A DNA stretch of 64,000 nt from Porphyra umbilicalis (lineage: Eukaryota > Rhodophyta > Bangiophyceae > Bangiales > Bangiaceae): positions 276,343-340,342 of the forward strand of contig KV918801.1 of NCBI GenBank assembly GCA_002049455.2, read 5' to 3'. The notes below the pieces were generated by a model that searched no databases, had not been told where the DNA came from, and saw only the letters and a program-made list of their open reading frames with translations. Position 1 is the stretch's first letter. Each line of letters starts with the position of its first letter. Of this stretch, positions 33,901-43,820 are shown one piece after another. The position numbers and the translations under genes are program-made.

Positions 33901-34685
33901 TCAGGCGGCTGAGGCTTGTTGACGTCCACCCACCGCAATCCACGCACGCCGTTGGCGTTTGGCCACGTTTGCACTTGTATCCAACGAGGAGCGTTCCTCG
34001 CCTCCGCCGCCGCGCGCTCCTCTGCGAGCCGCCGGTCGTGCTGCTCCCAGGCCACGCTCACCACGTTGCCGTCCTCGTCCGGCGGCAGCTCGATGACAGG
34101 AGGCGACGCCCAGGGGCACGGGCACCACGGTGGACACGTCGGGTGGTGAGGCCCGACGGTGATGGAAAGACGGCAAACAAAACACAGACGGCGCTGAGCC
34201 CGACGCTCTGCGGTGCGGCCTAAGAAGCCAGGTTGGCTTCCAATCCAGCGCCAGCCCCAGCCCGGATGCGGCGAGGGCCGGCGCGCCCACGGGCACGGGC
34301 ACCGGTCCGGGCAGATTGAGACGTTGGAGCTCACGGACTGCGCGCGCTTGCACAGGGTGCAGATGCTTCGTGGGCCCCGTTGGAGCTGGGCCTTTGTGAT
34401 TGCTCGAGCAGGCGGGCCATGTGCCGGGCGAGGGGTGTAGGCAGGGGTGGCCTTGTCTGCAGTTGTAGTCGGCCCCTCAGTAGCCCCGGAGTCAGCAGGC
34501 GTGGACGGTGTGGCCGCGGGCTTCACAGGAGCACCGGACGTAGCCTCGGAGTCAGCAGGCGTGGACGGTGTGGCCGTGGGCTCCACAGGAGCACCGGACG
34601 GCTTGGCCGTGGAGTTGCCGGCCATCGTGGGCGTGGGGGATGATGAGGGGGCGGATGGTGCGGCTAGGGGCGCCGAATCCGCCAT
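33819..34685 (-). CDS. Protein with two CPWA cysteine modules, upstream of the SANT-like ORF
   Basis: ATG at 34685, 288 residues. Residues 1-80 are Ala/Pro/Thr-rich with a 20-residue tandem repeat (GAPVEPTATPSTPADSEATS-like, 31-50 and 51-70). Two modules follow with identical spacing, C-x2-C-x12-C-P-x2-C-x-C-P-W-A: Cys 109, 112, 125, 129, 131 and Cys 168, 171, 184, 188, 190. Five closely spaced Cys suggest metal binding. The rest has a charged helix (about 214-232) and a Trp/Pro-rich end (PEWWEPL). A single module of the same spacing occurs at 61911-61988, again upstream of a SANT-like ORF. The 82-bp overlap with the next ORF suggests a splice or frame change joining the two into one protein. 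I do not recognise the module from named families. Confidence 0.6.
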   Translation of the reverse strand: MADSAPLAAPSAPSSSPTPTMAGNSTAKPSGAPVEPTATPSTPADSEATSGAPVKPAATPSTPADSGATEGPTTTADKATPAYTPRPAHGPPARAITKAQLQRGPRSICTLCKRAQSVSSNVSICPDRCPCPWARRPSPHPGWGWRWIGSQPGFLGRTAERRAQRRLCFVCRLSITVGPHHPTCPPWCPCPWASPPVIELPPDEDGNVVSVAWEQHDRRLAEERAAAEARNAPRWIQVQTWPNANGVRGLRWVDVNKPQPPEWWEPLQLGPLPPRRPPPPRPPSPRRQ

Positions 34686-34937
34686 CGTGGGATGCCGCAG
34701 CGTCGGTCGCTACTTGCGTGCCGAGCTTCGTCCGCCGTCCGCGTCGTGCCCAGGTCGCAAAACGAGTCGCCGGTACAGCGCCTGCAGCAGTGCGCTCTAC
34801 AAAACGGGTCCCAACCAGAGGTGCATGCGCTCAGAAAACGCTCGTGCTGCGTCGCGAAGGCGAAGGCGACCACGGCACTGCGGCAACAGAAACAAGTGAC
34901 GCTGCGCGGGGCCCTCCGTACACTGACACCCTTCGCC

Positions 34938-35080
34938 CCTCATTTTTGGCCGGTTGATGGCCCTCAAAGCACCCTGTGTGCGGAGGCATGCTGCTAGCGG
35001 TGCGTGGCCCTCATTTTTGGCCTGCTGATGGCCCTCAAAGCAGCCCTCGTGCGGAGGCGTGCTGCTAGCGGTGCGTGGCC
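34938..35080. repeat. 71-bp tandem duplication
   Basis: The sequence beginning CCTCATTTTTGGCC at 34938 recurs at 35009 with a few substitutions; both copies end near CTGCTAGCGGTGCGTGGCC. Confidence 0.7.
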
Positions 35081-35469
35081 CGCGGTTATTGGGCGATGCG
35101 AAACCGCAGCCCGAAAGGCTCGTCGCGGGCCCCACGCGCGGGGCACAGAGAAGCGGCCACGCGGGCTGCCCTCGACAGCATGGATTGCGCTGAGGGGGGA
35201 CTGGTTTGCTGCCTCTTTCGCGCCCGGCGCTCGTGTCTGTCACGCAGGCAGCACGCGGCCGTCACACGGTCAAAAAAAGGCTCACCTGCTGCGGCCTTGG
35301 CGCCCATATGCATATGGAAGGGAGAAATCGGCCGGTTCGGGTGGTCAGCCGTCTGATATGAGGCCTCAACATGGAGCGTATTAGGCCTCAACAGAGAGCG
35401 CATGCGCGATTCATGGCCTTGGCTACCTGCATGATTCATGGCCCTTGCTTCACCTTGCTACACTAGGTA

Positions 35470-35916
35470 CAGGTGAGACACGAGGCAGGGGCGGCTGCCC
35501 ACGTATCCCGACGCTAGAACCTCGCCGAGCGGACACCAGCAATGTAAACATTCATGCACGTGCACAGCCTTGAGTGGATCTCCGAGCCTCTTTGCCTGGC
35601 TCTTGGTGGTCCCTCCCGGTCACGCTGGGGGACCGTTTGGCTGACACTGGGTGCCCTGCGTCACCAAGGGCTCAACGCCGCTGTCCCGCCCACAACGTAT
35701 TTGGGGCCACTGGGTCTCAGATCGAGTCGGTCCACCAAAACTCGGATTCGGCCACCGCCTGTGGTCCGGTCGTGGAGGCACACCACCCCACTTGATCCGA
35801 CTATTTTTGGATTGCGACGCGTGTTGCAACCGCATCACACGCCAGCCGAGATTTGTGATATTTCTTCTGATCTACCGAAATTGTATCCTATCACCTGATT
35901 CGTTGATTGCAAACCG
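35470..35916 (+). repeat. 447-bp direct repeat, copy 1
   Basis: Matches 39491-39937 without indels; the only difference I see is one A/G change near 35720. It starts CAGGTGAGACACGAGG and ends GATTGCAAACCG. An open frame (35554-35898) is identical in both copies, but I find no domain in it. The unit contains TG near its left and CA near its right end, like an LTR, but flanking target duplications are absent. Confidence 0.85.
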
Positions 35917-37733
35917 TGGAAAACACGGCAGCGCGGTGGGGCGTTTGCGGGGTCCTGCTGATTTCGTCCTGCTGACTTGGTCGCGTCTTGGCTTCAACAG
36001 CATCGCCCCGTCGGCGTTGCGGCCGAAGAAGCGCAGCTGCTGTCCGTGGCTCCCACTGCCACGCCACCGCCCGTATCGCGGGGCGGCAGCCCCTCCGCGT
36101 GTTGCAGCGCTTTCCCCGCCGCCCGAATTGCGGGGCGGCAGCCCTCCGCGTGCTGCGGCGCTCCCCCCCCCCCCCCGTCGCCTGTGAGACAGCGCACACA
36201 GGTCCCCCCCCCGCCAGCGGCGCCCTCGCGCCGCGCCAAGAGCGTGTGTGGCAAGCGGGAGTGGCCGCATGCGGCGCGGCCTGCCGCCGCCGCCGCCGCC
36301 GCCGCCGCTGCTGCCGCCGCCACAGTCGCCGCCGACACCGCAGCCACAGCCGCCACCGCTCGTCGCGCTGCCGCGAGGCGTTAACTCTACTTTGCCGCCC
36401 ATGCCACTGCCTTGCGCCCCCCTCCCCCCCCGCACTAAGCCCCCCCCCGAACCACGCGCTCCTTCTCCGCGCATCACGCGCTCCCGCCGCCAGCCCGCCA
36501 GCGGCACAACCACGCCGCGCCAACAGCGCGGGCGGCAAGCGACAATGGCCGAGTGCTGCGCGGCCTGCAGCCACCGCCCACAGCGGCCGCCACTGCGGCG
36601 ACAGCCTTCGCCGTCACCGGCGCCGCTGCCGCCCCTGCCACCGCCGCCGCCACTCGTCGCGCTACCGCATTGCGGTGCCTCTGCTGTGCCGCCGTGCCAC
36701 CAGTTTGCGCCCCCCCCCCCCCGCACCACGCTCTGCTTCTCCGCTCACCGCGCGCTCCCGCTCTCGCCGCCCGCCCGCCATCGGGACCACCGCGCCGCGC
36801 AAAATGCTTGCACGGGCACGATGCAACCACCAACTGCTGCGGTGCGCCCGGCCGTTACCGTGATCGCCACAGCGGCCACCCGCATGGCTAACGCGACGTG
36901 CCGCGCGGCGGTGGCCTCGAACTGGCGCCCTGGGACTGGCGCACCTGGGCGGCGGCGAAAGCAATGGCGCTGGCGCCTACAACTGGCGACGCGTCGTTTT
37001 GCCGGTGGCCGGCCACCTGGGCGCGCGGGCGGCAGCCACAGCGGCGGTGCTACCCGCCGCGCGCGTCGCCCTCCGCCACCGCGACGGGCAACCCTGTGGC
37101 CGGTCGTCACCTGCGCACGGGAAGGGCACCCAGGTGGCCACCACGTCTACAGGGCGGCCGCAACACCGCATGAAAGAAGGAATACAACGTAAACTAGATT
37201 GTTTATGGCGCCGTACACCGCCGCTTTCCTCCTCAGTGCCCACTCAACAAAAACGCAATGCAAAAAACAAACGTACAAGAGGGTTCGCGCCTGGGTCTCC
37301 GTACGAGGCCCACAAAGGGCGGTCGCGTTCCCCCCATCTCCCAGCAAGACAATGGTCGCGTTCCCCCCACCTCCCATAAAGACAATAAGAACACGTACGC
37401 GTCAGCCCGAGCTGGTGCCTGCCCGCCACCGCGACAAAACCAAACAACATGCAAGTAGCGAGAGGAACGCCAACCGTGGGCCTCGGTACGAGGCCTGGCG
37501 AGCGCGGCCCCTCCTCCCCCGCTGTCCTCCTCTCGCCTGACACACCAGGGCGGTCCACACATACCATGCGCTGCCGCGGCTCGCCCCGTCGGCGGTCAAC
37601 CCTCCCCACGTACCCCCATGCGCGCGCAAAAGAACTAGACGCTCGACACAAAGAGACGTCTGTCGGCCAAGTGCTGGCCGCCACAGCCGGCCCGGCCAGG
37701 GCCCTGCTTCTCCATGCGGTAGTCGCCCTGGTC
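35917..37733. other. Pro/Arg/Ala low-complexity block
   Basis: Very GC-rich (about 36020-37150), open on both strands, with runs of CCGCCGCC-type triplets. Translations are low-complexity and carry no domain. 37200-37730 has mixed composition. No supported gene. Confidence 0.45.
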
Positions 37734-38933
37734 CTAGTGCCGAAGTTGGCTCGCGTCCTGCTGCCCGCGATCACGTGCGTCCTCGGCCGTGCTCGCGGCC
37801 GTGCCAAGCTTGAGATTGTCCCGTGCGAGGGAGATGCCAACGAGAATGACGTCACTGTCCACACTGTCGTTCGCCGCCGCCGCCTCCAGCTCCGTACGAC
37901 CGGCCGCAGAGGCCGCTCCATCACGTCCCGTGACGTGGGTGGCGGTCGTGCCGGCCTCGGAAGGCAACATGGCCGTCGCCGTGGACGCCACAGCTGCGCG
38001 GACGAGGGTTTTCTGGTACTCCTTGTCAAGGGCCGACATCGCCTTATGGCATGCAGCCGCCCAGCGAACAGCCGTGCGGTAAGTCTTACCAGCAGAAGCG
38101 AGGTGCTTGTCGACTGCGGCAGTCTTGGTGGCGAGAAGGCGCATGACGGTGTAGTGCGGCGCCGACAGGACGCGGAGGTTGTCCATCTGCGTCTCAAACG
38201 CCGCCGCGCTCGTGCCAATGTCCTCAACGGCCTTCGCGGCCGCCTCGAGCTCGTCGGGCCTTGATGGCTGATGATCGGCCATGCTGCCCTGCGTCACGCA
38301 GGGGCCGGCGTCCCTGCAGGCCTCGTTCTAGGCCGCGTCGCCCTCCACCTTGACCTTCTTACCGCCCACATTCTCACCTGTCGGCAGGCCGCCGACGGCC
38401 TTGCGCTTGCGGCCATGGTCGGCCTGGTTCGAGGCCGCTTCAACAGGCAAGTTGGGAATGAAAATTGCGGGACCCTCGTGCACGGACAGCGCCTTGGTCA
38501 CCACGAACCCAGGACCACGTGAAGCGCACAGGCCGGCGTCGGCCTTGTTGATTGCGTTGCCCCCTCCGTCACCGGCAATGCGTGCCGCCGTCAGGCCGAC
38601 GCCAGCCTCGTCCCCACCACCGTCAGCGGCCGCGTGCCCGGCCGCTTGAGCGAGAACGTTGACCGCATCCTGCGCATACCTTGCCCCTCCTTCGAGTGCG
38701 ACTTGCGCGGCGGCCACAGCCGCCGCCGCAACAACCGCATCGTCATCGGCAGCGGCGTCTCGGCCGCCGGCCGAATCGTCTCCGGCGCGAGTGGGCGCCG
38801 CCGGCACCGGGCCCCCAGTGGAGGCCCCGTCGCCGTGCTCACGAACAGCGCGCTCGACTTTGGCCACGCGCGTGGCCACAATAGGGGTGCGCATCTGGCG
38901 GGCCTCGGCACGATCGCCTAAGGGCGACGACAT
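37734..38933 (-). pseudogene. Helical Ala-rich protein interrupted by one in-frame TAG
   Basis: A single minus-strand frame runs from ATG at 38933 to the stop at 37734 except for TAG at 38328-38330. The first 201 residues are Ala/Gly/Asp-rich with a basic stretch near the end (GRKRKAVGG, GGKKVKVE) that resembles a nuclear localisation signal. The second part (ATG at 38282 if translated separately) is a helix-rich segment with heptad-like spacing (ELEAAAKAVEDIG, ALDKEYQKTLVRAAV). I do not recognise the family. It lies between the two copies of the 447-bp direct repeat, so it may be carried by the duplicated or mobile unit. The TAG could be a nonsense mutation or separate two short ORFs. Confidence 0.45.
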
Positions 38934-39230
38934 GGCAATGACGAAGCGCGACGGGGTGGGGTGGGGTGGGGCAGAATGTCGCAGCAGGCACAGCGTGGAA
39001 GTGGGGTCAGGCGCGTCTGGGGCAACGGTGGATGGCGGGCGTTCAGGTCCTCGTGGGCGCCGAGCGGGGTGCTAAAATGCCTTCGAATCACCCCACCAGA
39101 CCCCTCTCGCACCCCCCACCGCTGTGCGTGCCTGGCTGCTCCTATCGCCTTCTGGGGCCTCGCGTCGCGTGTCTGTTCCACATCGACTCACGCAGCGTGA
39201 AAACAAGTCTATGGGCCCCCAAAGGACCGT
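38934..39230. other. upstream flank, no gene seen
   Basis: GC-rich flank 5' of the minus-strand gene; only short frames. Confidence 0.4.
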
Positions 39231-39438
39231 ACTCTGCGGCCTTTCTTCTCCAGCCAGAAAATACCCGGCCCGCGCGGCCCCCCACGTCAGCGAAGCAGAC
39301 AGAGCGGGGTTTGTGTGGTCAGCTGTCTGGCTATACTCTGCGGCCATTCTTCTCCAGAAAGTATACAACCTGGCTGCGCGGCCACCGGCGTCGGCAGGCA
39401 AAAAGAGATGGGTTTGAGTGGTCAACTGTCTGGTATTG
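39231..39438. repeat. 104-bp tandem duplication
   Basis: ACTCTGCGGCC at 39231 recurs at 39335, and the downstream sequence (GGTTTG, GTGGTCA, CTGTCTGG) follows in both copies with substitutions. A related piece precedes copy 1 of the 447-bp repeat near 35320-35360, so the flanks of the two copies are also related. Confidence 0.6.
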
Positions 39439-39490
39439 AGCCCACTCCAACGAGCACATGCGTGGGTCATGGTCCTTGCTACGCTACGTG

Positions 39491-39937
39491 CAGGTGAGAC
39501 ACGAGGCAGGGGCGGCTGCCCACGTATCCCGACGCTAGAACCTCGCCGAGCGGACACCAGCAATGTAAACATTCATGCACGTGCACAGCCTTGAGTGGAT
39601 CTCCGAGCCTCTTTGCCTGGCTCTTGGTGGTCCCTCCCGGTCACGCTGGGGGACCGTTTGGCTGACACTGGGTGCCCTGCGTCACCAAGGGCTCAACGCC
39701 GCTGTCCCGCCCACAACGTATTTGGGGCCACTGGGTCTCAGGTCGAGTCGGTCCACCAAAACTCGGATTCGGCCACCGCCTGTGGTCCGGTCGTGGAGGC
39801 ACACCACCCCACTTGATCCGACTATTTTTGGATTGCGACGCGTGTTGCAACCGCATCACACGCCAGCCGAGATTTGTGATATTTCTTCTGATCTACCGAA
39901 ATTGTATCCTATCACCTGATTCGTTGATTGCAAACCG
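39491..39937 (+). repeat. 447-bp direct repeat, copy 2
   Basis: Collinear with 35470-35916 at a constant offset of 4021 bp. Similarity continues weakly on both sides (ACGTGCAGG against GGTACAGG on the left; CCGCGGCAAAAACGG against CCGTGGAAAACACGG on the right) before fading. Confidence 0.85.
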
Positions 39938-41084
39938 CGGCAAAAACGGCCGCGCGGCAGTGCTTTCGTGGCCTTCGATTGACTCGGCCGAGTCGCACTG
40001 GAGACAACGTTTCCCCGCGAGGTCCAATTGCGACCGTTCCCTCGGGTTGTCATGACAGCTGGTGGGGCGTGGTCCAACACCGGCAACGTGAGGGCCACCT
40101 CACTCGGCCCGAGAACGGGCCCGCCCAGGACCTTTCTGCTATTATCCCAGTGTGATGGTGGACAGCAAGGCCCCGCAGACCTGTACTTCCAGGGACAGAA
40201 ACGGGCATCCTGGACGAGTCACCGTCAACTGCGGTGCACGTGCCGTGCCCTCAGTGGACATTCGTGTGACGTTCTCTGGCTCGTCCATTTCGTCACGGCT
40301 GGCCCCACAACGTAGGTGTCGCCGTCGCCTTCGGAAACGAGTCGACCCGAAGAAAACGGAAATCTGATCAGATGACGGCGCTTCGACCACTCTGAGGCAC
40401 GTGGTGACCTGAAACGTGTCTGTCTCATGACGGATGATCGCCGGAATGACTGCATATTCACGCTAGAATGGACATGTGAACCTGATCCGTGTCATCCAGT
40501 TAAGGACGATTGAAGGACGATCGGCCGCTCAAATGACGACGACTGAAGGGGGACACGCAGCGCCCTTCTCACGGTGATGCGAGATGTCTGGTTCCGTGAG
40601 TTCGGAAGGTTGCAACCACCAACGTCGCCTTCGCATTCCGCAAACCAGTTTATACAGTAGCCCCCGTTTTTCATCAAATACATTGGGTCTGCCAGATCCT
40701 TTGTGGAACCCTTTCGTAAAGAGCTCGCCGCGGCTCGACACCCAATCACAGGCGTACACGACGACATACGTGGCGCTCTTAATTTATGTGGAACTGACGC
40801 GATGCGGACGTTGTTGGTACCGCTCTTACACAAAGAAATTTCGGACGACTCCGCCGCAGCAGCGGGACACGACGATGGCCAGCCCCGACGGCGGGGCTCC
40901 AACCGTTGAGGCACACATCCGCAGATCCGAGCATGACTACCTCTCTGCCTCGCGTCCATTCCCGACCGCCGTGGTGCAGGCGACGGCCCCGAGCTGGGGG
41001 CGTCACGGGGTCGCTGGCAACCGCCCGAGAAGCTACAGCCGCCGTTGAGCACCGAGCCAGGCCCGCCACAGCGGCAGCGAGCTT
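39938..41084. other. intergenic, no supported gene
   Basis: Mixed composition with short frames on both strands; nothing recognisable before the inverted-repeat remnant at 41085. Confidence 0.45.
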
Positions 41085-41217
41085 CCCTGAACGGGAACTC
41101 CTTTCGTTCAGGCCTTTGTGACAGCCCAGACGACTGGACGGGAACCTCCCGTTCAAGAACTCCTTGAACCGGACTTTCGTTCAGGCTCCCGTTCAAGTGA
41201 CCACTGTTCTGACGATC
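41085..41217 (-). mobile_element. Truncated end of the TGAACGGGA-repeat transposon family
   Basis: Contains several CTGAACGGGA / TCCCGTTCAAG motifs and ends CACTGTTCTGACGATC, matching the outer terminus of the elements at 43821-46941 in the orientation of the right-hand copy. Interior similarity fades left of 41085, so only the terminus remains. Confidence 0.6.
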
Positions 41218-41252
41218 AAATGTGAAATGCGTGAGAAGATTGCCTCTAACCC

Positions 41253-43526
41253 AGAGACGGGAGGTGATTTTTTTATGATTTAAATCATGCTGATTTTAAT
41301 GATTTAAATCATTTACCCGGAGGGTCTCATGATTTAAATCACATGGGCATTCCTCTGCTTACACTGATGAGACCTCACACTGCCGGTGTGCACCGACGAG
41401 CAAGAGTCATGGCCCAAAGCCATATGGCGCCACATTGTGGCGCCACGAACTCGGCGCCACCAACTCAGAGCGCGTCCTGGACCGGGGGTCACGGTCATCG
41501 TTACACTCTCACCGACCACCGACACAGCCACAACTCCCTTCACAACACCACCGCCGCCTATGCTATGGACTCCCCCCCCCCCCCCCCCCCCTCCTATCCT
41601 TGGGAGCAGCCACCATGCGACGACTGGCGCACTCGTAGGCAGCGAGATCCCCGGGGGAAGTGCTCCTTCAGCGGGACCCGCGACAGAGGACAGTCCCTGC
41701 CTCCCTCGTCCCTGCAAGCATGGTTGCCGGCCGGCAGAGTGTGCTGCGTACTGTTATCGACAAGAGCGCACGTCAAATGACCTGTCGAGCATGCATGGTA
41801 CGCATGTCGCATCAGGCCGGTCGCTACAAGGCCCACCTGCTGTTGTGCACCAAATTCAAGACCAATAATGCTGATGGTGCGGGAAACCCGGCACGGGCGT
41901 CAACACGCCGTCGGCGATGAGGAGGGGTCGCACCATCGCCGTGGTGGTGAGCGCGACAAAGCGGGCGCCCGCCACGGCTCCACCCGCCGCCGCCGCCGCC
42001 GCAGCGGCGGCCGCCGGCGCACCCCCGACCATGTGTACCCCGGACCGCCCGCCGCATTCGGCGGAAAGTGGCGCGTCAACGGCGGCATTGGCGGCTTTAA
42101 CGCGGCGGGGGGTGACGTGCAGGGCGGCTGCCACCGCCACCGGCGGGGCTAGCAGCGGCGGAGACGGCGACAGCGGCGGCGGCGGCGGTGGCGGCGGCGG
42201 CGGCGGCAGTCGTGACGTCGCGCTGTCGGTGGGCAGCGGCAGGGGCGGGGTGACGAGCGCGGACAGCGGTCAGGGCGGCGAGGCGGTGAATGGTGGCGGG
42301 CACCGCCGGCGTCGCGCTGCCCGCCACGGCGGCGGCGAGTGCGGAGAGAAACGCGTCCGTAGTGCCGCCGTCGGCGGGGGCATCCTTGGCAACGCCCGCG
42401 CGCTACCCGGTTAGCGTCGCGCCGAGGGCGTCCGCCACCGACGTCACGGGCGGCCACGACAGCTCCGCAGCGGCGGCGGCGGTGGCGGCGGTCACGTCCG
42501 CCACGGCCCCCCCCCGCGACAAGTCGACGGCCGCCCAGTCGGTGACGCCCGCCGCACGCGACACTAAGTCAAACAATAGCGTTAATGGTCCCTATCAGGG
42601 CTTATCACGTGGTACATGTATTTATTTTCACGCTTATGGTGCGTGTCCCAAAAATGAGACATGCGCGTTTTCTGAAGGACTGACACATCACTGCACGGGG
42701 GCAGGCGGCGTGGGGTACGAGAAAATTCTCGGCTGGCCTCCATGGAAAGAGCCTCTCCCGACGCGTGCTTGGCTGACAACTCCTTATTGTGCGTCTCACA
42801 AAAACTGGACCTCGGTGCATCAGCTTCCGTTGCAAAATCACTGTTTCATTGGCTCAGGGGGCGGTTCATGATGCTGAAGCGGATGTTGCGGATCCAGTTT
42901 TTGTGAGAAGCACAATAATACCCGCCTGTGGGCCCTGTTCTGTGGACCTCTCAGATAGCCGCGATCTTGGAGCCTGTCTTTTTCAGGTTCTTGGGGTTAA
43001 AGGTTTGCAACGCCAAAGCTCATGTGCTAACTGGAGCTTCGATGAGGGGTGTCCCAAATCGTGTTTTTCTCACAGGGGGCTACATGGGGGTCTTTTTCAC
43101 GTTTTTATCGGTCAGGTGGTGCCCTTTTCTTGGTGCACAAATTGTCAGCACATGCCTGCTCTAGTATCTGTGCATTTGATTGGGCCGCGTGATCGTCACC
43201 TGTCGAAGTTGCAATGAATGACACTCTCCCCCATGACACGTCAGGATGTGCCGCCTCTGCTAACACTGTCAGGGGCTGTTCTGGAAGCACAGTGGGACCG
43301 AGTGGGTCACATTACATTATCGGACCGTTGCAGAAGGCCAGTGGGCCGAGAACAAAAGAAAAAACCGCGATGTCTCATTTTTGGGACACGCACCATAACG
43401 AGCCTAAATGATTTAAATCATGCCCGATGATTTAAATCAATAAAAATCGCCGCATACGATTAAAAATCAAGGGTTGATTTAAATCACCTTTACCCGGGGC
43501 CAGAAATGATTTAAATCACACCGCTG
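41253..43526. mobile_element. 2.3-kb element with 9-bp flanking duplication and TTTAAATCA ends
   Basis: CTCTAACCC occurs at 41244-41252 and 43527-43535, immediately outside ends marked by clusters of the 12-bp palindrome TGATTTAAATCA (three near the left end, five near the right). A 9-bp target duplication is typical of Mutator-like elements (8-11 bp), but a transposase was not found, and the ends are only weakly inverted (GGTGATTT against GTGTGATTT). The interior is GC-rich at 41930-42540 and carries the TA-flanked element at 42637-43395. The Mutator-like label is tentative. Confidence 0.5.
42637..43395. mobile_element. 759-bp TA-flanked element with 26-bp perfect inverted repeats
   Basis: Left terminus 42637-42662 and right terminus 43370-43395 are perfect inverted copies over 26 bp, starting TGGTGCGTGTCCCAAAAATG. 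Both are bordered by TA (42635-42636 and 43396-43397). TA duplication with short inverted repeats is the Tc1/mariner (or related IS630-type) form. Only short frames lie inside and no DDE/D signature is seen, so it is non-autonomous. It is nested inside the 41253-43526 element. Confidence 0.75.
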
Positions 43527-43820
43527 CTCTAACCCCGGGTGCTGTGAGGCGGCGGGGTGGCGGTCTAATAGCCGACGGGCAGCTGAATCTAGAGCAATGG
43601 CGTGGCTAGAGCAATGTCCCGGTGCCAAGCGTCAAGGAAATCAATGCGGAGATGCGATCACACATGCAAAAGGCGACATCAAACGCGCGTGGAATGTCGA
43701 CTGCGATGAGGTCGATCCGCTTCGGTGGGCCCGTCTGTGGGAGGTGACGAGGACACTCGAGGGCGTCCTAGGAGGACGCGCGCGGTCGCGTGTGCCGCAT
43801 CTGCAGCACGGCCGTCCCCG

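Larger units (their letters stand above)
27455..34685. mobile_element. PIF/Harbinger-type element with intact ORFs (minimum extent)
   Basis: A plus-strand transposase (27736-29184) and a minus-strand SANT-like partner (31897-33900) converge on a 136-bp satellite, repeating the arrangement of the dead element at 5331-9184. A third ORF (33819-34685, minus) with CPWA modules overlaps the start of the partner. Terminal repeats and target duplications were not found, so membership of all parts in one element is inferred from gene order. Confidence 0.5.

Noticed and set aside
8501-38330. Reassignment of TAG to an amino acid, suggested by several genes divided by a single in-frame TAG
   Set aside because: The conserved eIF2-gamma gene and the Cys-repeat gene both end in TAG at the expected place, and the broken transposase also contains TGA and a frameshift. 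Ordinary nonsense mutations explain the pattern.
35470-39937. LTR retrotransposon
   Set aside because: No reverse transcriptase, integrase, protease or gag-like ORF lies between the repeats, no primer-binding site was recognised, and the flanks show no matching target duplication.
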